DNA of 44,314 nt from Phocaeicola_A sp963652075 (GTDB taxonomy: Bacteria > Bacteroidota > Bacteroidia > Bacteroidales > Bacteroidaceae). The stretch spans positions 1-44,314 of the forward strand of contig CAVJRQ010000078.1 in the NCBI GenBank assembly GCA_963652075.1, read 5' to 3'. The stretch's first letter is position 1. Each line of letters opens with the position of its first letter. The notes beneath the pieces were generated by a model. It saw only the letters and a list, made by a program, of their open reading frames with translations, did not search any database and had not been told where the DNA came from. This document shows, one piece after another, positions 25,494 through 35,730 of this stretch. The translations under genes were made by a program, and so were the position numbers.

Positions 25494-26384
25494 ATGAACG
25501 ATATAAAAGTCAATTCACCGAAAGCATGGATATTGGCCGCACGGCCGAAGACCCTCACCGCTGCCGCAGTGCCCGTACTCGTCGGCTCGGCGTTGGCATA
25601 CACCGATGCCGGTTTTCTGTTTCAGACAGTTCCTTTCGTACTCTGTCTGTTGTTCGCTTTCGTCATGCAGATAGATGCCAACTTCATCAATGACTTCTAC
25701 GACTTTGTCAAAGGGAGTGACCGTGAGGACCGGTTAGGTCCCAAACGAGCCTGCGCACAAGGGTGGATTACCGTAAACGCCATGAAGCACGGCATTGCCA
25801 TAGCCACCGTATTGGCCTGTCTCGCCGGTCTGCCGCTAATCTACTGGGGAGGATTGGAAATGGTTCTCGTGGGTATCGTTTGCGTGGTCTTCGCGTTTCT
25901 CTATACCACCAGCCTCTCCTACCAGGGTTGGGGCGACCTGTTGGTCATCCTCTTTTTCGGAATCGTACCGGTAGGCTTCACCTACTATATACAGCTGCAC
26001 AAATGGACATGGGAGGTTACCCTAACCGCCTTGGCGTGCGGACTTGTCATCGACACGCTTCTGATGGTCAACAACTACCGTGACCGGGAGCAGGACAAAT
26101 TGAGCGGCAAGCGCACACTGGTGGTACGTTTCGGAGCGAACGCCGGCCGATTGGGTTACCTGCTTACAGGCTTCGCGGGCGTTTTACTCTGCTCCGCACT
26201 CATCTTCAACGGACGTTTGATGGCCGTCCTCCTGCCACTGCTCTACCTGGTACCGCACGCCATCAGCTATGGTCACTTGGTACGCATCAATGAGGGGCGC
26301 GGACTGAACAAAGTATTGGGCGAAACAGCCCGAAACATCTTCCTCTTCGGACTGTTGCTGACCATCGGTCTTTTAGTGGTATAA
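25494..26384 (+). CDS. menA: 1,4-dihydroxy-2-naphthoate polyprenyltransferase
   Basis: 296 residues of the UbiA superfamily with about eight or nine membrane helices. The first Asp-rich motif NDFYDFVKGSD is at 66-76 and the second, NNYRDREQD, near 192-200. It attaches the prenyl tail to DHNA to give demethylmenaquinone, the quinone of anaerobic Bacteroides respiration. It is the last gene of the plus-strand operon, 23 bp after nadD, and converges on ispF with only 26 bp between. Confidence 0.94.
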   Translation: MNDIKVNSPKAWILAARPKTLTAAAVPVLVGSALAYTDAGFLFQTVPFVLCLLFAFVMQIDANFINDFYDFVKGSDREDRLGPKRACAQGWITVNAMKHGIAIATVLACLAGLPLIYWGGLEMVLVGIVCVVFAFLYTTSLSYQGWGDLLVILFFGIVPVGFTYYIQLHKWTWEVTLTALACGLVIDTLLMVNNYRDREQDKLSGKRTLVVRFGANAGRLGYLLTGFAGVLLCSALIFNGRLMAVLLPLLYLVPHAISYGHLVRINEGRGLNKVLGETARNIFLFGLLLTIGLLVV

Positions 26385-26410
26385 AGTCCCTATGGCTTCT
26401 GTGGTTCGGT

Positions 26411-26890
26411 TCAGTCCTTGCTTATCAACACGGTAGCGTAGGCGGAAATACCCTCCTCACGACCGGTGAAGCCGAGCTTTTCCGTGGTGGTAGCCTTGAT
26501 GGAAACGGCATCCACGTCCACGTTCATCACACGAGCCAACACCTGCTGCATCTCAGGGATGTGAGCTTTCAACTTGGGACGTTCGGCACAGACCGTAGCG
26601 TCGACATTGCCCACCTTATACCCCTTCTCCGCTATCAAGTCCACCGTGCGAGCCAACAGTATCTTGCTGTCGATATTCTTGAACTCGCCGTCATTGTCAG
26701 GGAAGTGATAACCAATATCACGCATGTTGGCGGCTCCCAACAGCGCATCGCAGATGGCATGTATCAACACGTCGGCATCGGAGTGACCCAACAGCCCTTT
26801 CTCATGTTCGAGGCGGATGCCACCCAACCACAATGCCCGACCCTCTACCAAGGCGTGGACATCGAATCCAAATCCCACACGGATATTCAT
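26411..26890 (-). CDS. ispF: 2-C-methyl-D-erythritol 2,4-cyclodiphosphate synthase
   Basis: 159 residues, typical size. Metal ligands D10 and H12 (GFDVH) and H44 are present, together with LLGHSDADVLIHA and the C-terminal TTTEKLGFTGR. It makes the cyclic diphosphate of the MEP pathway, downstream of dxr. It lies 36 bp after the FAH-family gene. Confidence 0.97.
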   Translation of the reverse strand: MNIRVGFGFDVHALVEGRALWLGGIRLEHEKGLLGHSDADVLIHAICDALLGAANMRDIGYHFPDNDGEFKNIDSKILLARTVDLIAEKGYKVGNVDATVCAERPKLKAHIPEMQQVLARVMNVDVDAVSIKATTTEKLGFTGREEGISAYATVLISKD

Positions 26891-26926
26891 CTTTCTTTTC
26901 TGTTTAATGTCTAAAAAACAATCGCA

Positions 26927-27544
26927 TCAGCGAACATAGAAGTCCAACAGTTTCTCTCCTTCGAGATAACCCTGCAGATGATTGTCAATATGCACAGGGC
27001 CAACGCCTACGGGGGTTCCCGTGTAAAGCAAGTCTCCCATCTTCAAGGTATAGAAACGGCTCACATAGGCGATAATCTCGTCCACACGGAAAAGCATGTC
27101 CGCCGTACAGCCTCGCTGCACGGTAGTTCCGTCAATATCCAGATGAAAGTGGAGTTGCTGGATGTCTCCCAACTTCTCCACCGGAACGAAGTCGCCGATG
27201 ACCGCAGAGCCGTCGAACCCTTTGCTCAAGTCCCACGGGTTGCCAATGGCGCGGGCCTTCCGCTGCAAATCGCGTGCGGTAAAGTCTATACCCAGCGTCA
27301 CCGCGTCATAGTAGCGATGAGCGAAACGCTCGGAGATGCCCTTGCCCAAGCGGCAAATGCGTACCACCAGTTCGGTCTCGTACTGTACGTCGTTGGAGAA
27401 GTCGGGGATGAAGAAAGGCTTTCCGTCCCTCAGCAACGCCGAGTCGGGTTTGAGGAATATCACAGGCTCTTCGGGACGAACGAAAGCGCCGTCCAATTCT
27501 TTCACATGGTCAGCATAGTTCATGCCAACAGCAAGAATCTTCAT
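26927..27544 (-). CDS. Fumarylacetoacetate hydrolase family protein
   Basis: 205 residues, the short single-domain form of the FAH fold. The metal-binding YETELVV segment (E56, E58) and GIDFTARDLQ near 90-100 are present, as is TGTPVGVGP near the C terminus. Relatives are oxaloacetate decarboxylases, acylpyruvases or tautomerases of keto acids; the sequence does not choose among them. Its ATG overlaps the rex stop by one base (TAATG), implying coupled translation with the redox regulator. Confidence 0.9.
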   Translation of the reverse strand: MKILAVGMNYADHVKELDGAFVRPEEPVIFLKPDSALLRDGKPFFIPDFSNDVQYETELVVRICRLGKGISERFAHRYYDAVTLGIDFTARDLQRKARAIGNPWDLSKGFDGSAVIGDFVPVEKLGDIQQLHFHLDIDGTTVQRGCTADMLFRVDEIIAYVSRFYTLKMGDLLYTGTPVGVGPVHIDNHLQGYLEGEKLLDFYVR

Positions 27545-28203
27545 TATTTTATCTGATTAAAGTTCAAACGGTTAAACATTACCGCCAAGTGGGCGTAGAG
27601 AGACGTGTTTTGCACGACTATCTGTTCGGGCACACGTATGCGGAACGGGGTGAAGTTCCACACCGCCTTGATGCCACAGGCCACCATGTCGTCCGTCACC
27701 TTCTGCGCAATGTTGATAGGTACGGTCAGCACCCCGATATGAACATTGTAGGCTTTCATTTTCTCGGGGAAACTGTCGGTATGGAATATAGGTATATGAT
27801 TGATTTCCGTCCCCACCAGGTCTGGATTGACATCGAAAGCCGCCACGATTTCGAGCCCGAAGTGAGTCAGACCGGAATCGCCCAGCAACGCCTGTCCCAA
27901 GCTACCGGCACCAAACAGAAAGGCTTTGTGCATCCGCGTGAAACCGAGGAATCCCTCCAGTACGGCTATCAGCTCGTCCACGTCATAGCCCACACGGGTG
28001 CGACCGGAAATGTTCACATAGGACAAGTCCTTGGCAATCTGCGAAGCGTCGATATTGATTTCCTTGGAGATTTGGGTGGAAGAGACAAACCGCTCGCCTT
28101 TATCCCTCAACAGCTTGGCATTGGAGAGATACCACGGAAGCCTCCTCAGCGTAGGCTCCGGCACTTTGTCTGTATCTTTGCGCGGACGGTTGTTCATAGT
28201 CAT
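27544..28203 (-). CDS. rex: Redox-sensing transcriptional repressor Rex
   Basis: 219 residues: a winged helix at about 15-80 (PTLRRLPWYLSNAKLL and TQISKEINIDASQIAKDLSY) and an NADH-binding Rossmann domain with GAGSLG at 98-103. Rex leaves DNA when NADH rises and controls fermentative and respiratory genes. The start is 28203 or 28197 (Met-Thr-Met); both follow a TATTTTTG box. The in-frame extension to 28284 crosses the promoter and is not supported. Confidence 0.95.
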   Translation of the reverse strand: MTMNNRPRKDTDKVPEPTLRRLPWYLSNAKLLRDKGERFVSSTQISKEINIDASQIAKDLSYVNISGRTRVGYDVDELIAVLEGFLGFTRMHKAFLFGAGSLGQALLGDSGLTHFGLEIVAAFDVNPDLVGTEINHIPIFHTDSFPEKMKAYNVHIGVLTVPINIAQKVTDDMVACGIKAVWNFTPFRIRVPEQIVVQNTSLYAHLAVMFNRLNFNQIK

Positions 28204-28218
28204 TCCTCTGATTGTGCG

Positions 28219-28226
28219 CAAAAATA
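28219..28226 (-). promoter_or_regulatory. rex: -7 box of the rex operon
   Basis: TATTTTTG on the minus strand matches TAnnTTTG, about 15 nt upstream of the start. Confidence 0.5.
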
Positions 28227-28330
28227 CGACTTTTTTCCGAACCAACAGGGCTACTTTGACCGATAATCTGCTTTCTCCGCTCATTTTCTTTGGGGCTGCG
28301 CGGTTTTCACAATGTCAAGTGCAGGTAAAC

Positions 28331-28362
28331 GATGGGGCTGTCCTTTACTGGACAGCCCCATC
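28331..28362 (-). terminator. Terminator hairpin after the SusD gene
   Basis: GATGGGGCTGTCC (28331-28343) pairs perfectly over 13 bp with GGACAGCCCCATC (28350-28362), six-base loop. On the minus strand a weak GTTTA tail follows. It separates the SusC/SusD locus from rex. Confidence 0.6.
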
Positions 28363-28414
28363 TATCTAACTCACCAAGTAGGATTCTTGGATTATTCCAA
28401 GTGACTTACATTCT

Positions 28415-30724
28415 TTAGTTGTTGTAACCCGTGTCGGTATCTACCGGAATCTTGGTAGCGTCTTCTTCCAACGGGTCAAAGATGCCGTCGCCGCCATGGC
28501 TGATATCCGACCAACCGATATTCTGATAGAGCGTCGGATTGTTGACCATCGCGCTATTGCACAGACCAAAGATGTAGAAGTAAGGCGACCAATATACCGT
28601 CTGGGTATCATCTGTACCCTCTGCGGCACGATCCTTACGTTCAAAGTAGGTGTTGTAGAACGTCACAAGCTGGTCTTGACCCTGATTATTTGTCTTCTCG
28701 CGTTCCAACAGATTCATTCCCGCATACACACTGTTACGGTTGATAACGCTCTGAATGGGGTCGCTCTTGAAGTCCTCAGCAGCGGCCAGTTCCTTCGCGT
28801 AGATTTCGATGTAGTGGTATTTTGCACGACCGTTGGTCGGTGTCAAGCCTAAATAAGAGCAAGTGTTACCGCCCCAACCAGTCACCTCGAAGTTAGTTCC
28901 AAGGGCAACCTGGTTAGCGCCACCGTCAAACAACATCCAACGACGCATATCCTCAAAGCGTTTGCCTTCATAAGCAAGTTCTATTTGTCGTTCGAAGAGG
29001 ATCTCCGAAATCAGTGCGCCACCCGACAGGCCAGCCGTCAAACCATAGTTTGTTTCGGCATACTTGGAGTCATAAACACGCGAACGGATACGCTTCAAGA
29101 TTTCGAAGGCCTCGTCGTCGTGACCACCAATAGCGGCAGCCGCCTCAGCGTAATTGAGCAGCACCTCGGCATAGCGGATTTCCATGTACGGCAGACCGCA
29201 ACGGGAGAATCCTTTTCCGTCGGTACTTTCCTTATCACTGGCTGTGTTATACACATAGAAAGGAGAGCCATTGATTTGCTTGTCATCCGAACGTTTGCGG
29301 ATGTATACCGAAGAGCGTCCGCTCATGCTACCCAGTGCATCCGCACCGTAACCGGCCGCGGAGTTACTGAGCATGTCCTCGGGTTTATTGTAGTAGGTGT
29401 AGCTCCACAATACATAGGCATCGCCGTTGTACGGATAGTTGTCGCGCATGGTAGCGCCACCGGCAAAGACAACGTCGTTCTTGGTCTCCGTGAGGTTATC
29501 CTTTGTGGCTCCATCGTAGAACCATCTTACACCGGGGAACGCGAATGTGCGATAGAAACGTGGGTCACGGTTCATGAAGAAGCAGAGTTGGTCGTAGGTA
29601 TATTCCGATTCGCCGTTCTTCTTGCCGTCCGCCATCGGGAAGAGGTCTACCATCTCCGATGTCGGGTGTTTACCGCCACCTCCATAGGTATTCTTCGGAC
29701 GGATATCCTGTTCCCAGCTGTTCCACTTACTCCAGTTGTTGATTTTCTGTACGTTATTGTAGAGCGTAACGAAGACAGCTTCGTTGACACTACCATCAGA
29801 GCCTTTGGCATTGAGGAACATCTTCGCCCAGTTTTGTGCGCTCTGTTTCTGCGAACCGGCATTGTTCTCGTAAGCCAAGCCATAACCGCCTTCAGCCAAC
29901 TTCTCGATAGCGGCCTTGTTGGCTTCGTAAGCGGCCTCCCAACGGGTTATATCGTTCTTACGGTTCCACAACGGACTGGCCCAGTGCAACAGAATTCTAC
30001 CTTTCAGAGCCAAAGCCGTTCCGGCGGTTACGCGACCCCAGTCAGACTCTTCGCGTTCCCAACGGGAAGGAAGCAGTTTGGCCGCTTCGTCCAGGTCGGA
30101 ACAGATAAAGTCGATACACTCCTTTGTGGAAGAGCGGGGAACTACAAGGTCAAGTCCTTCGCCGTTCCCGACAAGCGCATTCTGCACAGTCTTGATGATG
30201 GGCACACCACCAACCCATCTGACCATGAGCCAGTAGCGCCATGCACGCATGAAGTAAGCCTGACCCAGGATTGCGTTGTACTGGTCTTCGGTCAACTTGT
30301 CCTTACCGTATTTCTGCACGTTCTCTATCACTTCGTTGATTTCACGGACGTGTCCGTAAGGACTGATTTCCTTGTTTTCTACGTAGAAATGATCCTCCAC
30401 GTTGGAGTAAGTCTGAATTTTTTGGCTGTTCTCCCAGTCAGAAAGTCCGCCGTACTCTTCCGTCGTCTTGGCCCATGCATCTTCCGTTCCGGTGCTAACG
30501 AGCGAACTGTACTTGCCATCGCCCTCTTTCTGTCCGGGATAGAGTTTATAGTAGATATTGTCAATACGGTTCGTTGCGGTTACGTAGTTGGCATATACCG
30601 TTGCCTCGCTGTATTTACCGTAGAGTTTCTTTTCCTGCAAGAACTCATCGCTACATCCGGTGTTGCACAATACAGCTGCGGCAGTCAGGGTGAGACACCC
30701 CCATTTATTTAGTTCCTTTTTCAT
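28415..30724 (-). CDS. SusD/RagB-type surface nutrient-binding lipoprotein
   Basis: 769 residues with a lipoprotein signal ending CNTGC (Cys24). SusD features follow: an N-terminal TPR-like helical part (AEATVYANYVTATNRIDNIYY and AYFMRAWRYWLMVRWVGGVPI), the RYAEVLLNYAEAAA segment and the C-terminal ERQIELAYEGKRFEDMRRW block. It is longer than typical SusD (about 500-600). Partner proteins cap the SusC barrel and hold glycan. The start at 30724 begins the lipoprotein signal; the SusC stop (30738) lies just upstream. It is last in the locus and has no enzyme gene after it. Confidence 0.95.
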   Translation of the reverse strand: MKKELNKWGCLTLTAAAVLCNTGCSDEFLQEKKLYGKYSEATVYANYVTATNRIDNIYYKLYPGQKEGDGKYSSLVSTGTEDAWAKTTEEYGGLSDWENSQKIQTYSNVEDHFYVENKEISPYGHVREINEVIENVQKYGKDKLTEDQYNAILGQAYFMRAWRYWLMVRWVGGVPIIKTVQNALVGNGEGLDLVVPRSSTKECIDFICSDLDEAAKLLPSRWEREESDWGRVTAGTALALKGRILLHWASPLWNRKNDITRWEAAYEANKAAIEKLAEGGYGLAYENNAGSQKQSAQNWAKMFLNAKGSDGSVNEAVFVTLYNNVQKINNWSKWNSWEQDIRPKNTYGGGGKHPTSEMVDLFPMADGKKNGESEYTYDQLCFFMNRDPRFYRTFAFPGVRWFYDGATKDNLTETKNDVVFAGGATMRDNYPYNGDAYVLWSYTYYNKPEDMLSNSAAGYGADALGSMSGRSSVYIRKRSDDKQINGSPFYVYNTASDKESTDGKGFSRCGLPYMEIRYAEVLLNYAEAAAAIGGHDDEAFEILKRIRSRVYDSKYAETNYGLTAGLSGGALISEILFERQIELAYEGKRFEDMRRWMLFDGGANQVALGTNFEVTGWGGNTCSYLGLTPTNGRAKYHYIEIYAKELAAAEDFKSDPIQSVINRNSVYAGMNLLEREKTNNQGQDQLVTFYNTYFERKDRAAEGTDDTQTVYWSPYFYIFGLCNSAMVNNPTLYQNIGWSDISHGGDGIFDPLEEDATKIPVDTDTGYNN

Positions 30725-30737
30725 CGTTCTTAGTTTT

Positions 30738-33700
30738 TTAGAATGAAACATTTACACCCACAGTAATCTTGCGGAGGTTCGGGTAATAACCGTAGTTACC
30801 GCCCCAGCTGCTCCACGCGTCCTCGATATGCGGACTTACGAAGTTGATGGCGTTCTGACAAGTCACGTTAATCTTGCAGTTGGAGACACCCACTTTCTTC
30901 GACAGAGTTTGCGGCACGTTGTAAGCCAATGTGACGTTGCGCAACGAAACGATTGTTCCGTCCAATGCCCAGAAGGTAGACTGCAAGTTGTTCACACCGT
31001 CATATTTCAGGTTAGGATAAGCTGCGTCACGGTTGGCGGCCGCTACCACAGCACCATTGGCATCGAGCACATCTTCGTAGACATACATGTCTTTCCAGAA
31101 GTTAGGAATGTTGGTATACTCCAAGTTGCCCGCACACTTACGGATGTTGGTTCCTGCCATTACCTTGGAACCCCAGCTACCACCCAGCTGAGCCTGCAGA
31201 CTGAAGTTCTTGTATTTTGCGCCGAAGTTGAAGGTCACGCTATAAGGATTCTCCGAACGGTGAGAAATCTTCACGTAGTCACCGTATGACTCATCCGAGC
31301 TAACAATGCCATCCGGTGCGGTGTACTGCTTCGTCACGGGATCCCACTGTCCTCCGTTATCCTTATAGATAAGCATACCCGGTTTCACCGCGTCCTTGCT
31401 CATGCCCAAGTAGGAGGTGATGTTGTATTTAGCGAAGTATTCGTCAATCTCCTGATAGCTGCGGAACATACCCATGCATTCGAGTCCCCACAGACCGGTA
31501 TCCTGACGTTTGCCCGGTGTCGGGTCTGTCAAGCCCGGAACTTCCTTCACCGCCATTACCTTCACGCGGTCGTCATCGTAACCGGTACTCATCTTCACCC
31601 AATAGGAGAAGTCCTTACCTATTTTATCATGCCAATCCACGTTCAACTCGACACCATATACATCTTTCTCCACGAAGTTCTCTGGTGTCGGTTTGATACC
31701 TACAGTCATCGGGAAATACTTGGTTCCTTGGTGCGAACCGAAGATTTCGCGACCGAAGTCATAGTATGCGTCCAAATTAACCGACAAGCGGCTGTCGAGG
31801 AATCGCATATCAACACCGAAGTTGGTCTTGTAGGTCTTGTCCCAGTGTGCATCGGGGTTAGCACCACCCTGCTCGATAGTCATACCCGCACTTGCGTTCT
31901 GACTCAAAGACGAGGTTCCGAACACAGAACCCTTGCCTTCGTCGCGGTTGTAACGAGTCATCCATACGTAGGAGTTGATGTTGTCACGACCTAACAAACC
32001 GAATGAACCACGGATTTTCAAGAAGTCGATGCCGGTCTTCTCCTTGTCGAACCAGCTTTCCTCAGAGATAATCCATCCTGCAGACGCTGAGGGGAATACG
32101 CCCCAATAGTTCTCGGGAGCGAATTTGTTGGATGCATCCGAACGAATCAAGAACTCGAAGAGGTACTTGTCAGCGTAAGAGTAGTTCAAACGGCCGATGT
32201 ACGACAGACGACCGGACTCCGAACGTCCCCAAGAGGTTGTCTGTGTTCCCGTACCGGAGTTGGACTGTCCGTCAGTGAATGAGAGTGGGTCGAGAACGAT
32301 GCCTTCCAAATCCTCCGATTCGCTTTCACCACGCTCGATAGAAGCCAAGGCACTGACGTTGTGCAAGCCAAATTGGCGTGCGTAAGTGGCGGTAATGTTC
32401 AACTGGTAACTATCGCTACGGCTCATGGAACGCGATAACCGGTTGCCGTTGTCCAGTGACATTTCCGTGAAGTTGTCCAATGAATAGTCTACCATCGTCT
32501 CACCATCGTCCATCAATCCGGAATAGAGGTGATGACCCGAGCCTGCACGGTTATTCATGCTGTACACGCTCATGGCTGTTCCCGTGCTGCTGCTCTTGCT
32601 GTTGGAGACGTGCTTCGAGTAAGAGGCTTTCAACTTCAAGCCCTGCAAAGGCTTAAACCAACCCATATCGAATTCAACAGACCCGTCGATGCTGAATCCA
32701 TTGTTGTCACTCTTGGCATTATCGGGAGAGTTCTGGATAGCATAAAAGTTATAGAGGTTGTCACCGCTCGCCGCATTGTCCTGATCCATACCCTGGTATA
32801 CGACAGGCAGTCCGTTGATGGTCTGCGGCACGTGGCGCAGGTGAGTCAGCAACAGGTTGTAGTCACCGGAGTCAGAACTTCCGTAACGGTTGACGGGTTT
32901 CTCCGTCTTGCCATAGTTACCGGACACCTGTACCGTCATCTTGACGAACTTGCTCAGGTTGGCGTTGACACCTGCACGGTAGTTCCAACGTTCATATTCC
33001 AAACGGCCGATATTACCGTCCTGCGTGTTGTACGACACACCGGCAAAGTAGGTAGCCCGTTCAGTACCGCCATTGATATTGACACTGTGGCGTTGCGTGA
33101 GGGCAGCCGACCATTCGTTGTCAAGCAAGTTATAGTTCAAACGTTTCATGGCTTCCAACTCGTCGGCCTGGAAGAGCTCACGGTTCAAATTGACATCGTC
33201 CGAGTTGTAGTCGGGCGTACCTTTGTATCCGTTCCACGTGCGTCCGTAGTCATAGGCGCTCATCATCTTCGGCATGACCAAAGCGTCGGTGATACCGAAT
33301 TGTCCGGTGTAAGAGACTTTAGGAGTGCCAATCTTACCGCGTTTGGTCTTCACCAAGATAACACCATACGCTCCTTGCGCACCATAGATGGCCGCAGAGG
33401 CATCCTTCAGCACCGAAATGCTCTCCACCTCACTCGGATCCAAGGCATTGAATGCGCTCTCGGACGAGAAGAAGTCGTCGATAATATAGAGAGGTGTATC
33501 GTCCTGCGTAGAGAACTTGGCATTCACCTGTCCATTGTTCTTGGCCAGTCCCTCACTCTGACGGATTGTCAAGTGGGCGGCACTGCCGGGCTTGTTGCCC
33601 GAAGTGCTGACGTGCAAACCGTTGATCATACCTGCCAAGGCATCACCCAAGCTGGTCACGGAGAGGTCTTCGATATCCTTCATGTTCACCACTTCGATAG

Positions 33701-34070
33701 ATCCCGTCACGTTGCGTCCCTTCTGCGAACCGTAACCTACGACAACCACTTCGTCCAGTTTCATCTGATCCTCACGCAATACGATACGGTTCATCTTGGC
33801 GGTGTTGGAGATTGTCTGGGCAACGTAGCCAATGAAGGACACTTTCAGTTTGCCGTTCTCCGGGAGTTTGATAGAGAACTTACCGTTCACGTCGGTAATG
33901 GTACCGCTGGAGGTACCGTCAACCATGATGGCTGCACCGATAACCGGTTCGCCGCTTTCATCGACCACCATACCAGATACCACCTGCGACTTTTGTTGCG
34001 CATAGGTCGGTGTGACAGCGACAGTCAAGAAACTCAGAAATAGACTGAGTATGATATATCTTTTCTTCAT
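30738..34070 (-). CDS. SusC/RagA-type TonB-dependent outer-membrane transporter
   Basis: 1110 residues. It has a signal peptide (1-24), a carboxypeptidase-like N-terminal domain (about 30-115, SGMVVDESGEPVIGAAIMVD), and the conserved LDEVVVVGYGSQKG linker. The plug domain spans about 125-235, and a long beta-barrel ends in the aromatic terminus GVNVSF. It imports oligosaccharide or peptide ligands handed over by SusD, powered by TonB. The ligand cannot be told from sequence. The gene lies 36 bp after the surface lipoprotein gene and 13 bp before the SusD start. Confidence 0.96.
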   Translation of the reverse strand: MKKRYIILSLFLSFLTVAVTPTYAQQKSQVVSGMVVDESGEPVIGAAIMVDGTSSGTITDVNGKFSIKLPENGKLKVSFIGYVAQTISNTAKMNRIVLREDQMKLDEVVVVGYGSQKGRNVTGSIEVVNMKDIEDLSVTSLGDALAGMINGLHVSTSGNKPGSAAHLTIRQSEGLAKNNGQVNAKFSTQDDTPLYIIDDFFSSESAFNALDPSEVESISVLKDASAAIYGAQGAYGVILVKTKRGKIGTPKVSYTGQFGITDALVMPKMMSAYDYGRTWNGYKGTPDYNSDDVNLNRELFQADELEAMKRLNYNLLDNEWSAALTQRHSVNINGGTERATYFAGVSYNTQDGNIGRLEYERWNYRAGVNANLSKFVKMTVQVSGNYGKTEKPVNRYGSSDSGDYNLLLTHLRHVPQTINGLPVVYQGMDQDNAASGDNLYNFYAIQNSPDNAKSDNNGFSIDGSVEFDMGWFKPLQGLKLKASYSKHVSNSKSSSTGTAMSVYSMNNRAGSGHHLYSGLMDDGETMVDYSLDNFTEMSLDNGNRLSRSMSRSDSYQLNITATYARQFGLHNVSALASIERGESESEDLEGIVLDPLSFTDGQSNSGTGTQTTSWGRSESGRLSYIGRLNYSYADKYLFEFLIRSDASNKFAPENYWGVFPSASAGWIISEESWFDKEKTGIDFLKIRGSFGLLGRDNINSYVWMTRYNRDEGKGSVFGTSSLSQNASAGMTIEQGGANPDAHWDKTYKTNFGVDMRFLDSRLSVNLDAYYDFGREIFGSHQGTKYFPMTVGIKPTPENFVEKDVYGVELNVDWHDKIGKDFSYWVKMSTGYDDDRVKVMAVKEVPGLTDPTPGKRQDTGLWGLECMGMFRSYQEIDEYFAKYNITSYLGMSKDAVKPGMLIYKDNGGQWDPVTKQYTAPDGIVSSDESYGDYVKISHRSENPYSVTFNFGAKYKNFSLQAQLGGSWGSKVMAGTNIRKCAGNLEYTNIPNFWKDMYVYEDVLDANGAVVAAANRDAAYPNLKYDGVNNLQSTFWALDGTIVSLRNVTLAYNVPQTLSKKVGVSNCKINVTCQNAINFVSPHIEDAWSSWGGNYGYYPNLRKITVGVNVSF

Positions 34071-34106
34071 ATTGAATTTTCTTGTTTTGATGATTCTACT
34101 TGGTTA

Positions 34107-35585
34107 TTACTCTAATCCGCGCGGATCACCGCATTGAGCCGCTTTCACTTCAGATCCACCAACCGTAAAGTATCCTTCTGCGGTCTGTGTCAACTGCGGA
34201 TCAAACGACACGCGGTCTCCCTTATCCCAATCGTTACCGCCTGTATCAGCCCCATCGTACCAATAGCAGTTGTTGGCGAACTCGGATTTCATACCGCCAT
34301 TCTGTCCTTGCAGGATACCTATACGGACAACACGGTTACTTGAGCAATCGAAAAAGATATTGTTCTTCGTAATGGTCGTATGGCAACTTTGTCCTTTCAG
34401 ACGTCCATAAGAGAACATGGCGACATTCTTGCCGGACGCGGACTTGCTGATGTTGTACCAAGTTGTGTTTAGATAGTTGTACTGCGAAGTCGGGAAAGCA
34501 CCGTTCAAGTATTGTTGCGGACGGTTGGAGCAGATGACGAAGAAGGCTCCGTTGTCGCTCGACGAGAGGCTGGTGGTACTGTAGACCGTACTGTTCTCCA
34601 CGGTCAGGTTATACACGTAACCGTAGCTCATATCAATAGAGTTACCCCCATTCTCTTTCTGCTTCTTTTGGTCGAGACCGATGATGCAGTTGCGGAGCAG
34701 GATGGTATTTACTGTCCAGCAAACGTTGTTGCTCCAAATGAGGTGAGTATTCAAGCCTTTGGTGTAGACATGATTGAGCACGATAGGTTGGGTAGACGCC
34801 AAGTTCCACGATGGGTTGCTCGCGGCGGCCACCTTCTCGATAGTCGGCTCTTTCTTCAACGCAATGATAGAGGTGTTCTTATCCGTCATCTCCGTACAGT
34901 CGAACGTCAAGAATTTCAGCTTGATGCCCGCCTCGGTAGTGATACCTGCCGTCTTACCCATCTTGATGGTAGCATTGTCAGTCTTGCTGTTGGCATAGAG
35001 CACGAACGGTACGCTACCCAATGTAATCGCTTGACTCATGGTGTACTCTGCACCTGCCTGAAGCTCCACGGAGAATTCGGCAGTCTGCGACTCCACCAAC
35101 GCGGCATTGTCGGTAAACCATTGATACAAGTCGGTACCTACCGGTATCGGGGTTTCGTTTATTTTCGGAACCCAAGAATTGAAGGCGACTTCCGTCGCTT
35201 CGGAGTCTTTGTTGTTGTACTTTGCATTACCAAGTGACTGGACAACCAATTTGTAGTAGGTATCCTCCACGCGAGGCAACTCGGCCGTACTGCCGTCGAT
35301 GATGGTATCCACGACCACAGGGATGGGGTTGCTGGCATCGTCCACATTGTACAAGGAAATCTTGATGCCACTGGCACCATACACAACAGGCCACGTAAGT
35401 ACGCTCTTGCTGCCATCGGGATTACTGGCAACGGTGACTTCGGGACTTTGAAGGGTAGTGTTGGAAACTCCCGGGTCGAAAGTTTCGGGGTCGTAGCTAA
35501 TCGTACAACTTGCTAAAAGCAATGTACCTAACGCCATTGTACCCACACACCCACGCATTCTTCTTTCTAAAATCAAGTGTTTCAT
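34107..35585 (-). CDS. Surface lipoprotein with DUF4957/DUF5123-like beta-helix
   Basis: 492 residues with a lipoprotein signal ending LLASC (Cys27). Near residues 45-130 there is a fibronectin-III-like module (PEVTVASNPDGSKSVLTWPV and later YKLVVQSLGNA). The rest shows repeated short strands and Asn-rich turns typical of a right-handed beta-helix (ILLRNCIIGLDQ, LTVENSTVYS). This resembles the DUF4957/DUF5123 proteins that precede some pectin-type Bacteroides loci; I cannot see lyase catalytic residues, so binding is as likely as cleavage. It is first in the lipoprotein-SusC-SusD transcription unit. A later Met at codon 10 is an alternative start. Confidence 0.78.
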   Translation of the reverse strand: MKHLILERRMRGCVGTMALGTLLLASCTISYDPETFDPGVSNTTLQSPEVTVASNPDGSKSVLTWPVVYGASGIKISLYNVDDASNPIPVVVDTIIDGSTAELPRVEDTYYKLVVQSLGNAKYNNKDSEATEVAFNSWVPKINETPIPVGTDLYQWFTDNAALVESQTAEFSVELQAGAEYTMSQAITLGSVPFVLYANSKTDNATIKMGKTAGITTEAGIKLKFLTFDCTEMTDKNTSIIALKKEPTIEKVAAASNPSWNLASTQPIVLNHVYTKGLNTHLIWSNNVCWTVNTILLRNCIIGLDQKKQKENGGNSIDMSYGYVYNLTVENSTVYSTTSLSSSDNGAFFVICSNRPQQYLNGAFPTSQYNYLNTTWYNISKSASGKNVAMFSYGRLKGQSCHTTITKNNIFFDCSSNRVVRIGILQGQNGGMKSEFANNCYWYDGADTGGNDWDKGDRVSFDPQLTQTAEGYFTVGGSEVKAAQCGDPRGLE

Positions 35586-35730
35586 AGGATGTTATAAAGG
35601 TTAAAAATATATCTCAAGTTTTTCATGCATCGGTGAAACAGAAAAGGGACACCCCCAATCATAGATAGCAGTGCCTCAATCACTACCCAGGGTTGCACCA
35701 CATTCTTTCACTTCTTTTTCGATTCATCGA

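Noticed and set aside
28212..28221. TTGTGCGCAA as a Rex operator over the rex promoter
   Set aside because: Only a 10-bp imperfect palindrome; the longer TTGTGA...TCACAA consensus is not met, so autoregulation is not supported.
28985..30712. 575-codon plus-strand frame antisense to the SusD gene
   Set aside because: Low-complexity Val/His/Arg-rich translation without promoter; shadow of the SusD coding strand.
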